From assembly GCA_016801845.1 (NCBI GenBank), contig CM028906.1, positions 9,224,001-9,288,000 on the forward strand: a DNA stretch of 64,000 bases, in the 5' to 3' direction. The translations under genes and the position numbers were made by a program. Positions 33,691 to 45,059 of this stretch are shown in pieces (within the stretch, counting starts at the first letter, position 1; every line of letters starts with the position of its first letter). The stretch is from Polydactylus sextarius (taxonomy: Eukaryota; Chordata; Actinopteri; Polynemidae). The notes beneath the pieces were generated by a model, which was given only the letters and a program-made list of their open reading frames with translations, was not told where the DNA came from and made no database searches.

Positions 33691-36094
33691 GCAACAACAA
33701 AAATATTTTTAGGGAACCATGACCACAAGTAACAATAAAACAGCACACACACTTATACACAGTCCACACTAATAAAGAGATGAAATATAATCAGTGTGTA
33801 TAACTGTTTGAAGTATGCATCTGACACTGATGGCCTTCAGGCAATGCTGAAAACCTATTGGACTGAACAACTACTGTCTCTCTTTAACCAGACAGCAGCC
33901 ATGTGAGAGCTACCTCTACAGGTTTTCATTTAAGCAGAACATATCTGATCCTTCAACAACTGTAGCATATTCCCAGTCCAGTCCAATCCCCTCCCCACAC
34001 AAGAGGATGGCTTGAGGAATAATGGGCTAAGGTGAAATGAGGCAGAAAGCAAGCCTTTCACCGGTTGTGACCCACAGGCTGTAAAACAACTTTTGAAAGA
34101 GCTGTGGGCAGAGACTGGGCTACATAAATCCAATCAGCCTCAGCAGTGGAGTACTTTAAGGTGTTCCACTTCTGACAAAGAAAATGGGTCAGTGTGCAAT
34201 GATTATGAGGTGGTTTTCACATAACAGTATGACCACGTGGGAGTAAGAGTCAAGTATTCATATAATTAGAGATAACATGATGTCAACAACCTGTCCAAAA
34301 CAAACATAGTTTCCTCTTTTCCTGTAAACCATATAGTTTTTTTTCTTAATATGTCTGAACTGGCAGGCGTTAACTCCAACCATGGCTCTTATAGCTTTAA
34401 CTTCAATGCCAGAGCTATCTGATCTTTTCATATTTCAACTTGAGAAAACAGGTCTTAGTTGTGGGCCACAAATCATTTTATTTAAAAAATTAATGAGTGA
34501 ATTGCAAGCCCCCTTGTGCCTTACTATTGAATCTATAGAAGAGTTTCAGAATTCATAACCAGTCTCGCCTTCCCACTGAGATTTCAGAGAGCAATTTCTA
34601 CTGCACATCATCTTCTACTCCCTCTACATCAGCAGAGAAAGAGTCTGAGAACAGGCAGCATTAAATTCCACCATCAGTGTCAGCACAGCCACATGTTTCA
34701 CCACACAGAAATGTTGACATTTGGGAAAGTGGAGATAATTTCTCTCAGAGGTTGGAAATGTGCAGTATTGTCGTCACTGATTCGCCTCAAAAAGTCAAAG
34801 CTCCTCAACAGAGAAAATTAATGTGTGCATGCATTTGCCACAAATGCCCACAAGGCCTCTTTTCCTTGCAATCTTTTGTTCAATGTGTTCAGATAGGGGG
34901 AGGTCTGCCGGCCACTCAGGGGTTGCTTGGTTCAATGAGATTTGGGCTTTCCCATTAAAAAATGGGAAGTTTCAGATATCAGTAAATGGAAGCTTCTCCA
35001 GAAATGTCAAATGACTACACTGTTGTGCATCTGTGGGATAGATCTGTTTATTCAATATTAGGAGCAAAGCTGAAAATTCACCATTATTAAACGTTTTTGA
35101 TCAGATAAGATTAATAGTTTTAACTATATACTTGTCACATACGGTACAGAATGCTTCCTTTGATTGCTATTTTAGCATTATAGCATGCACAAAAGGAGTT
35201 ACATTTTAATATTGACATAACTGATACACCTTATAATTGAAAGGGATCATAAATGAAAAACTTCATACAAAAAGGTCAAAATGCTCCCAACCTGCTCAGG
35301 TCTGCCTTGGGATTGTCAGTTTCAGACCTAGCCTAGACCCTAGCCTAGTGTAGACTATTTAAACTGAGATTTAGGTGAGACTTTCATTTTTCCATTCAAT
35401 GGAGGAGATCTGTGAGATGTCTGTGTTTTTTTTTTTAATATATAAATGCATATATGTTATAATAAGTGAGTTTTTTCTTACAAAGTCGGTAAACCAGGCT
35501 TTCCAGATGTCTTGTCAGATGTTTTAAGTAACAAGTGCACTACTGTGTTAAGCCAAAGCCCAGCTTTTGTTTGGCAGCTTGAGTCATAGCTACAATCTGC
35601 CAGTCTACAACATTACAGTTTTAAACTGAGTAAAGTTCTTCATGGGATGGATTGTTTGGTCATCTCCTTCTCCCTGACTTCTCAGCCATGTTTCCCTGAC
35701 ACAGTCCACTTAGTTTTATTGCCTCCACACTGCCAGCTGCCTCTAATGAGCTGTTTAAACGTTACTGTCCTTTGACCTGTTGGTCCAAACCTTCCTAGAG
35801 ACAGATCTAAGTACCAAGCAGTAATGACAGAGACTTTTTTTTTTTTTGCTCTCAGGTTCAACTCAGTCGGGGTACCTTTATTGGGTGTATTCTAAACTTC
35901 AGAAAGTGCAGAGCAGGCCCCGTTTCAATAGCTCAACAACTGTCTGCAGGCAAAACTTCTGGTGGCTTTTTACTACTAATCCATAGAGAGCCTGCTTATG
36001 TACTGCTTAACAATGTTGTTTGCTACTCAGCTGCAAACAAAACACCTTTACAAAAGAACACTCTGCAAAATATTACTGGCTGTTGTTTCCCATC
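33691..36094. other. Intergenic spacer, no gene recognised
   Basis: AT-rich with moderate complexity. Positions 34560-34960 are less AT-rich and carry several overlapping short frames without domains. No tandem repeat beyond short A/T runs (for example 35427-35439 and 35837-35848). Confidence 0.5.
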
Positions 36095-36530
36095 TCTAGA
36101 AGACATCACCAACACCAGCTACCTCAACAGAGCAATAAATATTATGGCAGACAATTCTCATCCCTATTTGATCCTGTTTCAGGACATTCAAAACTTGGAC
36201 AAATATCTAAAAGTTCAACAGTATCTTTATGCACACAATCACCACTTTACTCTCAAGTCAACAAGACAAACAGTCTTATGAGCAATATCACTTATCACTG
36301 ATAAGTGATATCAGTGATGTGGACCACATCATACATTCTACATCTATTATTTATTACTATTTTAACTTTTAAAAGCCATGTTTTTTTTTTTCGTTTGTGG
36401 TGTATGAGGAGTAAATGTGTGTCTCCTTGTTTTTAGCACCATATTAGAATAGCACTCCAAATGTCATTGTATTTATTTTGCAATACAAAGACAATGAAGA
36501 CTTTCTATTCTATTCTACTCTATTCTATGC
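36095..36530 (+). mobile_element. LINE 3'-end fragment with (TTCTA)n tail
   Basis: 'cctcaacagagcaataaatattatggcag' gives NRAINIMAD followed by NSHPY, matching the NRA..IMAD.SHPL motif at the C-terminus of several fish non-LTR RT ORFs. The 3' UTR ends 'aagacaatgaagactttcta' and a TTCTA-type pentamer run at 36497-36527, the usual closing repeat of such LINEs. A 27-bp palindrome lies inside it. Confidence 0.6.
36285..36311. repeat. Near-perfect 27-bp palindrome with GATA cores
   Basis: ATATCACTTATCA (36285-36297) and TGATAAGTGATAT (36299-36311) are exact reverse complements around a single C. Each arm contains TTATCA/TGATAA. It could extrude as a cruciform. It may be a replication scar inside the LINE fragment. 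Confidence 0.85.
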
Positions 36531-39500
36531 AGTCCTTTTTGATACTTTCATGCTTTCTGAAATATTCAGCTTTTTATGAAAATCTTTTCTCATAGAAATG
36601 AATGGAGTTGTTAAAATCCTCAAAACTCATCTTTGAAGTATAACCACTTTCATCCATTTTCCAACCACTTTCATTTAAACTTTAAACGGCTTTCAAGGCT
36701 TTTCCGCTGTTCAGCAATTATTTCGATTTTTCACATCATCACCATCTTATCGGTGTCATTTTACATTTAGGCTCTATTTTTTATTTATAATAGATGAGCA
36801 GGTTAGAGTGTGTCACATGATCTGTGATGTCACCAATTCATACTCTTCAGTTGTTTTTCTTGTTATTCTTTTTTCTCTTGCACCTACCACATCTTTCACT
36901 TCCCATTAACCACTTATGCCATTTAATTATAGAAAATTTTATACCATCCGTCACTGAGCAACAAGAAATGCCTTCAAGTGCTCTAAATACTGCAGTGTTG
37001 ACTGACCTCCCCCACTCTTGGGCAAAAAGACAGAAGTGGTCAGTTTTAAAAATGTCACATATCACTTTTCACATTATCAACACATATGACTCACGTTGTT
37101 CTCCAGAAAAGTCTCCCAAGACTCAATGTAAAGAAATTTCAGCAACATGAATTATAGTTTTTGTGTTCAATTGTCTTGTTTGGTGGGTACTTCAGTTCTG
37201 CTCTCTCTGTTTTATCATTGCTCATTATCGCTTAATAATGACTCAGTATTTTCAGGCTCCAACTAACTTAAAACAGAGATTGTGTTGATTGGTGGATGAC
37301 CTTTAAACAATATGTCATGCCACATAATTTAACACTTTCAAAACTTCTTAAACAATGTCTGTAGAAATAACATTTTCCACAAGTTTGTGCAAATATAGCA
37401 AAGAGATGCATACTTCTTTTTCCCCACTCTCCATAATCAATACAGTAATTGTCCTGCTATCCACCCAGCACATTGATTACATCACATAATTACTTGTTGA
37501 ATGGTGTCTTAACTTGACCTTCATTAGTTCATACATTTACAGACACAAAATATCATGTGAGTTGTATTAACCTGGTGTTGTAAACAGTTGTTAGTGGGCA
37601 TCAGATATAAACTTCAGTTCAAGGTTGGCAAAGAAAATGAAAGTTGGTCAAGACAACAGGGGCTTCAAAGAGCTATGCACCTACTCTTTAACACCTGTGT
37701 TCTCAAACAACAGCTACTGAACAGTGATTTCTTGGACCGAGCCCTCATCAGGTCGACACACACCTTTTTATTAACAGGGTACACACACACACAGCACTGG
37801 TTCCAGAGGAACAGTGTACAGGTTAAGGAGAGAAAGGTTGGGTTAAAATAAGTACTTAAGTGTATAGTTAAGGAAACATTGTGGTATGGATCTAAATTAC
37901 TACTTAGCAAAGGTTAAGGGGAGCTTTGTGGCGATGGTTACAATAATAACCATGTGGTTAAGGTTAGGGAACAATCATGCTCATGCTCAAAATGACTGTC
38001 AGTTGGGAAAAAGAAACTCTTGTCTCGTGCATTAATGTCCAGTTTTTCGCTGACATCAACCTTCCTCCAATCTCTAGACTTTGTCAATCCACAGTAACAT
38101 CAGTTGATGTTATTCTTAGCATTACTCATCACTTTTTATGCTTGTGTTAATGTAAATACATCTTTTTCGAGGTATACGAGTTATATTTAAATCAGCAAAC
38201 GCTGATTTGAAATTAGCTCATTCTAAAAATCATAAACTGCATTTAGAAAATAAAATAACAGCTAAAAATTCACTAATAGATTTGTTAGTATTATAACTAT
38301 TATTCTGACCTTTTATCAACATGAAAAGAGTTCTGAAATTGCATATTGCATTTGAATTGGATATGCAATTGAACCCACTCACCAGAAAATCAGCGTGTGG
38401 TGACTTTAGCCTCTTTTTAGGGGAGCTCACACACCCCACCTCAGCACCCCTGAAAAAGTAAAGAAACTATCATTACAATTTTGTCAGGAAGGTTAGTTCT
38501 CAAACCTTAGATTCACCAAAAATAATTTTACAGATGGAACAAATAATTAAAATGAATAAATGAACCAATCAGCGATGAGTGGACTGAAGTTTCTTTTACC
38601 GACTGGAGACCGACTTTGATTCACTGGGATTACTAGACCTTTCCGACTGAAATTCTCCAGGTAGCCTAAGTCAGTATTTTCTACCGAGTAAAGAATGAAG
38701 GTGAAAATGTACATTTTTTTTCTCATTTTTTAATACGTGAACTACCGTTTTAATGTTAAAACACCGTTATGAATCAGCCTGTTAGAGTTACTGCTTCATT
38801 CCCTAATACGAGGTCGAAAACATGTTTTAAATGAATAAATGGATATCTGACTAGCTCATCGGGCTAATGGTACATTAATGAGTATTTCAGTTTGTTTTGC
38901 TCGTTTACATTAACAATTGGTAATAGACACTGTATCGGAGAACGATGGTCCTTTGTTCTTATAAAATCACCTCCATTTAACAGTTCATATATTCAAGTAT
39001 CACTGATTATAAATCGGTTTATCATGTAAATGACTGAGAAGTTAATCATTCGGCACAATGAGTACAATATTACTTTTATAATGATAATACAGATGATATT
39101 AGTTGTAGCATTAAAATTACCAGGCGATTATGACTGAATGAGCTGGTAGTGATTTCACATAAACAGCTTCAGTCAATAACATATCACTAAATGTTTCCTC
39201 CATCTTGTCTTTAGACTCTTACTGTGTTATTTACGCCTGTTTCCTTATATTTTCATGTTTAATGTAAATTGAGTCTAAATTCAGGAGATGAACTGACGTC
39301 CGGGTCTGAACCTGACGGACAGGGCCTAAAGGTAAAAGTAAAGCACTGACAATCAATCAATTGTGATCAAGCAGTGATTCATCACACCCACATGCATTAT
39401 TGCAGAAGTAAATGTTTGTTAAATGTAGTTGTCGTTTATTTTCTCAGGTCTCAGGAATAAGATATTTTCAAGCCGGATCTCTCAGATCAAGACACACCCA

Positions 39501-39654
39501 CGGCAGCACCTGGACCAACTCTGTAGGAAAACCACCACCTTGGTTCTGTAAAGCAAAACAAGGCTACGAGGAAATAAACAAGACAGGATGATGTCCCAGA
39601 CACTTAGTTTCTAATATTATCTGCGTATGAATATGTATAATTTGTTTATTCATT
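36531..39654. other. Intergenic spacer, no protein-coding gene recognised
   Basis: AT-rich. Open frames at 36824-37150 and 37588-37851 lack domains. An NF-Y-type CCAAT box (CCAATCAG, 38565-38572) precedes a GC-richer stretch at 38571-38670. Further splice-like sites occur near 39335 (donor) and 39448 (acceptor), so a non-coding transcript is possible but unproven. Confidence 0.4.
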
Positions 39655-39930
39655 TTTGTCCCGGTCAGACTGAACACAGTGGTGGCTGTGCCTTTATTTT
39701 TGTTTTGTTTATTTTGTTATTTATCCATTACTTTATTGATTTTGTTGTATGGCATTATTTATTAAAATCTATTATGATATTTACTCTATAATGGTATTAG
39801 ATATCTGATATTTATATTTTATATTTTTATATTTTGTACTTGACATTTTTCTTGCACCTTTGTGGCCTTGCTAGCTAATTTAGTTGTCCAGGCAACTGTA
39901 CAATGACAATAAAAGTCTTGCAGTGATATA
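39655..39930 (+). mobile_element. LINE 3' UTR/tail fragment
   Basis: T-rich sequence ending 'caactgtacaatgacaataaaagtct' (39892-39918) resembles the closing segment of fish LINEs (...CAATGACAATAAAGTCTTCTATTC). An AATAAA at 39909 is part of this tail. A diverged partial copy of 39765-39812 recurs at 40066-40112. Confidence 0.5.
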
Positions 39931-40327
39931 TATTCCTTTTCTCATTCTTCCTTTTCTCTTTTCTCATTCTACTTTTCAACAAGTATTTGTTCCCTGTTGT
40001 TGTTTACCTAGACAGACCTGTCCTCGCTGAAAAGATGTGAATGTTATTTATGTCACTAACTACAATTTATTATGATATTTATTCCATATTGGTATCATAT
40101 ATCTAATATATAGTACCTCATTATCATGGTATTAGTGTGAATATTGTTTATTATTGTTGTTGTCATCACTTCCATATTATTACTGGTCAAATAGAGTAAA
40201 ATGTCAAAAAATAAATTTCAAAAGGCAGAAAATTATTAAATGTATATTATTAAACTTAACAAGACTGCTGTGTTGTTTAAGCCAAGAGCCATTCTCAGTA
40301 CTGGGAGCTAACCTCACCCTTAAAGGT

Positions 40328-40358
<31 letters not shown>

Positions 40359-40449
40359 CATGTCTGCAAAGACAAACAACCAGACATACTGTCTTTGATG
40401 TTCATTGTAAGGACTGGTATACGCCTGAGTTAAACCGCTTTGAATGAAT
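39931..40449. other. Spacer between LINE tail and the PGBD promoter
   Basis: AT-rich, with the partial duplicate noted at 40066-40112 and an A27 tract at 40332-40358. A TTAA is present at 40430-40433, but the sequence next to it has no inverted partner downstream of the PGBD gene. Confidence 0.5.
40332..40358. repeat. A27 homopolymer tract
   Basis: Twenty-seven consecutive A bases about 100 bp upstream of the PGBD promoter. It is possibly the poly(A) end of a decayed retroelement on the + strand, but no recognisable body precedes it. Confidence 0.9.
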
Positions 40450-40781
40450 GACTACATTTCCCGGCATGCTTTGTGGATTGCGTATTACGCAAGAAGCGCC
40501 ATTTTTTAAAAACAAGTAGCGGAAGCGTAGCGATAGTGAGCGACTCTACTCTCCCTCTCTCTCACACACACAAACACACACACGCCGCATACTGCAGCGT
40601 GTAGTGTATTAATAGTAACGCGAGATAAAACGGTCGGTAAAGTTCACAAACTGTACGCGGTAAGAAACCCCGCCCCCCGAAAACCGGTCCGCCATTATAG
40701 CCCAGTGAATAGAGACAGTAACGAGTAATAGTGAGCGCATTGCAATCGGCCTTCGTAGTTGTTTTTTGTTAACTTGCAGAA
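40450..40781 (+). promoter_or_regulatory. CpG-rich TATA-less promoter of the PGBD gene
   Basis: CpG density rises sharply here against an AT-rich background. Sites in order are: ACTACATTTCCCGGCATGC (40451-40469), a strong match to the ZNF143/THAP11 (SBS) motif; GCGTATTACGCAA (40480-40492), bZIP-like; GCGCCATTTT (40496-40505), YY1-like; CGGAAG (40520-40525), ETS-like; and CCGCCATTAT (40690-40699), YY1-like near the probable start of transcription. 'agtgagcg' occurs twice (40535 and 40731). This architecture is typical of constitutive vertebrate promoters rather than transposon ends. Confidence 0.65.
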
Positions 40782-42944
40782 ATGGCGTGCAGAAAAAAAC
40801 GCTACATGGATGAGGGAGTTTTGTCCTTTCTCACGAACGACGCCGAGGCAGATGTTATTCCCGAGGACTCGTCTTCTGATGAAGAGGATCTCATCCAGCC
40901 GGAGCGAGACGATACTAATGGAAGTGACCCGGACTACCAGGTGTCATCGCTGGAAATGTGTGTAATCTCTGTTCTACTAACGAATATCTTATATAGCTTT
41001 TTTCATCCATTCAGTGTGACATTGCCGTGACTTGTAGTGTATACATAAAGTATAAACGCGACGAAACACACGGTTGTTTGAAAATGGCTGCAATATGTTT
41101 ACAGTTTTGTCTGACATAAAATGCATATAAGGACTTTGTTCGTCAGAAATGACTGATGCATTTTTTTCTTCTCACAGTAAATTAATGTTTCTTTTAGTTC
41201 AGTTCAGCTGTTGGCCAAAGAATAAATGTTTTTTTTTTTTTTCATTTATTTCAATAGGCCCTCAACCTCTGGTCAGTCCGCTCTGTCACATGGACGATCC
41301 AGTCGTCAGGCCCTGACTCCCCTCCTTTCCCAACCATCTTCTACAGAGAAGCGCTCGCCACCAAGAAGCCATGTATCAAGGAACGCTGCAACAGTGGAAG
41401 AGAAGGAAGAAACGTGGCACAGCGGAGAAGATCAGGACCAAAAATCAGAACCCTTCAGGTTCAAGCCAGCCCGCCCCCCGGGCCCCACGGTCAACAGGGC
41501 GGCATCATGGTCTCCTTTCTCACTTTTCCAACTGTTTTTTAGTACATCTGTCGTACAGACGATTGTTGACAACACAAATGCCAATGCTGCCAAAAAAACT
41601 GCAGCTGGAAAAAAGTTTTCATGGGAGCCTCTGACTGTGAAAGAGTTTTACGTCTTCATGGCCGTTAGCATCTTCTCCGGTCTCATCAATGTCCACGACA
41701 GCTGCGACTCCTCGAAGAGACAGTTTCTCTTCCCTCAGGAGAAGATGTCCCGATGCAGGTTTGAAACCATCTTGTGGTTGTTGCACCTCAGCAACCCGAA
41801 AGATGATGAAGACAATGATCGAAAAAAAAAAACTGCAGGCTATGATCGGCTTTTCAAGATAAAGCCACTGTACACAGACATTGTGACAGCTTGCAAAACT
41901 CATTTTCAGCCACATCAAAACATTTGCTTTGATGAAAGGTTGGTAGCAACCACGGATTGGATTAGATTCGGTTGCACAAAGCTGAACATGAGGGACAGGT
42001 CCCCAATGTGGGGCTACAAACTTTTTGTACTTGCTGATTCCTCCACAGGCTACACCTGGAACTTTTCTGTGTCCACGAGTCAACAAAGAGAAGTTGGCAC
42101 AATTCATGGTCCGAGCTACACAACTGTAGTTGATCTTCTGCCATTTTCTGCGCTTGGTGGGGGCTACACTTTATATGTGGACAATTTTTATACAAGCCCC
42201 GACCTCTTCAGAGATCTCTACAAGAAAGGTATTGGCTGCTGTGGGACCATCACAAAAAACTGTGTTGGTTTTCCACAAACAGACAGCAACAACTTTCCTG
42301 AAAAGCCTGAGAGAGGAGACATCCGCTGGATTAGGAAGGACAATTTGCTGTTTGTAAAATGGTTTGACACTCGTGAGGTGATATTGTGTTCAACGGTGCA
42401 TGGAGCCGTCAGTGGGAAGACTGTGCAGCACAGAGCGAAGGAGGATGGGGTGTGGACCACGAAGGCGGTGTCTGTTCCTGATGCTGTGACGGATTATGAG
42501 AAGAACGTGGGCGGTGTTGATCTGTCTGATGTTCTTATTGGATATTACACCTTCCACCACAAATCCATAAAGTGGTATAAAAGTTTTTTTTATCACTTTG
42601 TGGATATAGCAGTGGTGAACAGTTTCCTCCTGCATAAAGAGCTGTTTAGGACCAGGCCCGAGGTTCACACTCAGAAAGCCTTCAGGGAGACCCTTGTTAC
42701 TGAAATGCTGAGATTTGCTGAGGACTCAGCGCTGCAACCATCGTCATCCAAGTCCACACCCACACTCACCTGCATGCCACGTTACTATGGCAGTGATGCG
42801 ACAGCATCCAGGAGGTACTGCAGGAGGTGCCAAGAGGCGGGCATCCAGAGGGTGAAAACCCCTATTTACTGTAGAAACTGCAATGTCCCCCTGTGCCTCA
42901 CATCAAAAAAAAACTGTTTTGAGCAGTGGCATGATACACATTGA
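40782..42944 (+). CDS. PGBD4-like piggyBac transposase-derived protein
   Basis: Two exons, 40782-40957 and 41258-42944, give about 620 residues. The start has G at -3 and G at +4. The join is phase 2; the acceptor (T-run, then TTTCAATAG) is strong, while the donor AAT/GTGTGT is weak. Residues 1-60 are acidic (SSSDEEDL). Residues 60-150 are Ser/Lys-rich linker. The DDE_Tnp_1_7 domain spans about 156-518, with D284 (NICFDERL), D367 (TLYVDNFYTS), and D480 and D483 (GGVDLSD) matching the four catalytic aspartates of piggyBac. The C-terminal zinc-binding domain has C580, C583, C597, C600, C605, C612, H617 and H620, all present. Such proteins bind DNA and may cut at TTAA. A11 (41822-41832) and A9 (42905-42913) runs keep frame. 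No terminal repeats are seen, so domestication is likely but an active element cannot be excluded. Confidence 0.88.
40958..41257 (+). other. Intron of the PGBD4-like gene
   Basis: 300-bp intron from GTGTGT to CAATAG. Other GT sites nearby (40941, 40960, 40962) give the wrong phase. The frame of exon 2 is closed by a TAA at 41223-41225, so an upstream exon is required unless translation starts at the ATG in the T-rich tract at 41226. Confidence 0.7.
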
Positions 42945-43260
42945 GACTGTGAGACATTGTACAAACCACAAAGTTTAATAATGTAAATAGCTGACTGTGG
43001 GGTTTTCAAGTTTTTTGCCAGTTGGGTAATATAATGGGGTAATATATACTGCAGACATGTGGGTAACAAATTTTAGTCACTAACAAACCTCAAAGAGATG
43101 TTGCCAACCAGTGGCAACTTTTCTTAAAAAGATATAGCGATGGAAGTTGCAGTGTTTTTATGCGACCGTTGGAATTTGTGCCATCACAATAATAGTACAA
43201 TCATAAAGACTTTATGATTAAACAGACAAATAATTAAAAATGAAGAGAACGAATCCTGTG
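42945..43260 (+). terminator. PGBD gene 3' UTR and poly(A) signals
   Basis: Two ATTAAA signals (43217-43222 and 43233-43238) are followed by GT-rich sequence (43256-43290), placing the mRNA end near 43255. A 10-bp hairpin, AATCATAAAG/CTTTATGATT around one A (43199-43219), overlaps the first signal. A 7-bp hairpin GTTGCCA/TGGCAAC lies near 43100. Confidence 0.5.
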
Positions 43261-45059
43261 TTCGAGTGATCTGTCTCGTCTGGTGTCCTCCATGCGTTTT
43301 AACCTATGTGTGATTCGTGGTGGTAGAGTGTTTCAATAGATGACTTTATGTTGCATGCAGTGCCAAATAGTCTTCCTTCTTTTTCGTGAACTACCTCGAG
43401 ATACTGTTTGTAGCAGACCTTAGCAGGAATTTCAGTAAACGTAAGACCGTTTTTTTTTTTTTTTTTTAATCGTGTTTCGTGCATCTTCCCAAAGAAACAA
43501 GGAAGTGAGCAACGCTGACATGTGGCTCAACATTTCACAGGAAGTGACGACGGTTGGTCAAAATTGCCAAGGTCACGTAGAATCAGTTTTCATTTATAGG
43601 TGTTGATCACAACCACACGAAATCCTGGTCTGAATGAGGAAGGAAGCATTGAGCCACAACATGATTTGACTTTCAGCATATTATTTTATCTTCTATCAAA
43701 ATTATGATGCACCTTAAATATTATTAAATATCATTGTGACACTGGCGCAGTAATGAAAAATTGTTTTCCTGTTTAGACATTCAAGGTAAAGTTAAGCGTT
43801 TAACAGCTCATACCAGTGGCTTTATCAGTTTTATTCACCTTTACTGTTTTACTTATCAGTAAAACATCATCAGATGTCAGTATGAGTCACTAAGCTCTCA
43901 GGCGTCTGTTGGTTTCAAAAAGGTTTAAATGTCCTATCACATTTAGCCATGAGATCCACAGTGTCTATAAGTGGCAATTAGTGGATAAAGGGATGTTGTC
44001 ATTTCCCAAGATCAAGTCATTATTAGGTGACCTGACAAGTGAGTGGAAATATGCCCATGAAAATCATAAACTCATCTCATGGTATTCAATCCATTTTTTT
44101 TTTTTTAGAGATTATAGATTTATAACCTAAAAAAATAATATTTACATTCTGACATTTTAAAGCAGAAATAAATGATCAACATTTCAAAGCTGTGATTTTT
44201 TTTTTTAAACTCCCTGACAAACCATACGCTCTCTCCCTCTCACTCTCTCTCTTGGTCTCTCTACTGGGACATATACAGTAAGTGGGACAGCCTGCCCTGC
44301 ACAGATGTGCAATGACACTACTTGTCTCCCCATGAGAAATGAAAAGGAAGCAGGCTGTGAGTGTGTGTGTGTGTTTACAGTATTTATAGTAACCTACGCT
44401 ATCTTCATAGGTCCTGCCACAATATACTTTTATTGCATTACAGAGCTGCGTTTGAATCCTCTGCAGCATAACTGCAGGTATGTGGCACCACAAGATTTCT
44501 CCTGTAAGAGAGTCTGTTGAAATACATCATAGCTTGAGTGGGGACATGTTTGTCTCAGAATCTAATCTATTAACATTATTTTCTGCTTCTACTTTCCTGC
44601 TTTTGTTGACTTTCTGCAGTTTAACTCATTATCTTTATACAACGATGTTCAGGTATATACATGTTATTTGTGTTCACCCAGTTTCAGTCATTTTACTATT
44701 AGCATTGTTGGTTTATTCCCTATTATGCCCTCATGACCACTGTCACAGTCTGTACAAGCACATAGTTTAGCACAGTTTTAATTTCACAGTGAATTTCCAA
44801 GTAACGCTTTCAAAGAACACGCTGTTTATTATCTATGCTGATTAAACTAACTAAGCTAACTAAGGATACAACATGTTAATTAATGAACTACACCCAGGTT
44901 TGAGTCTGAATTACAACATTGGTCAGTTGGTCCAGTCCAAAATATCTTCACAAATAGAGAATAAGTGACAGTAATTTCAACTGAATACTTCTGTATACTA
45001 TGTATACTATCACACTAGCATTTGTTTAAAATCACTGCATAGCCGTATGCAGTGTATGC
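43261..45059. other. Intergenic spacer, no gene recognised
   Basis: Positions 43450-43467 are a T-run. An ETS-like ACAGGAAGTGACG lies at 43537-43549. A (CT)-rich stretch at 44229-44262 and a short (GT)n near 44359-44374 make spurious open frames on both strands. Confidence 0.55.

Noticed and set aside
36824..37150. 108-codon + frame as a secreted or membrane protein
   Set aside because: The Leu/Phe/His-rich start comes from T/C-rich sequence; no family resemblance and no promoter or splice context.
40430..40433. TTAA as the left target site of a piggyBac element
   Set aside because: The adjacent bases (accgctttgaat) have no inverted partner next to a TTAA downstream of 42944; TTAA is common by chance here.
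41619..42668. Frames antisense to the PGBD exon
   Set aside because: Shadow frames of the transposase coding sequence.
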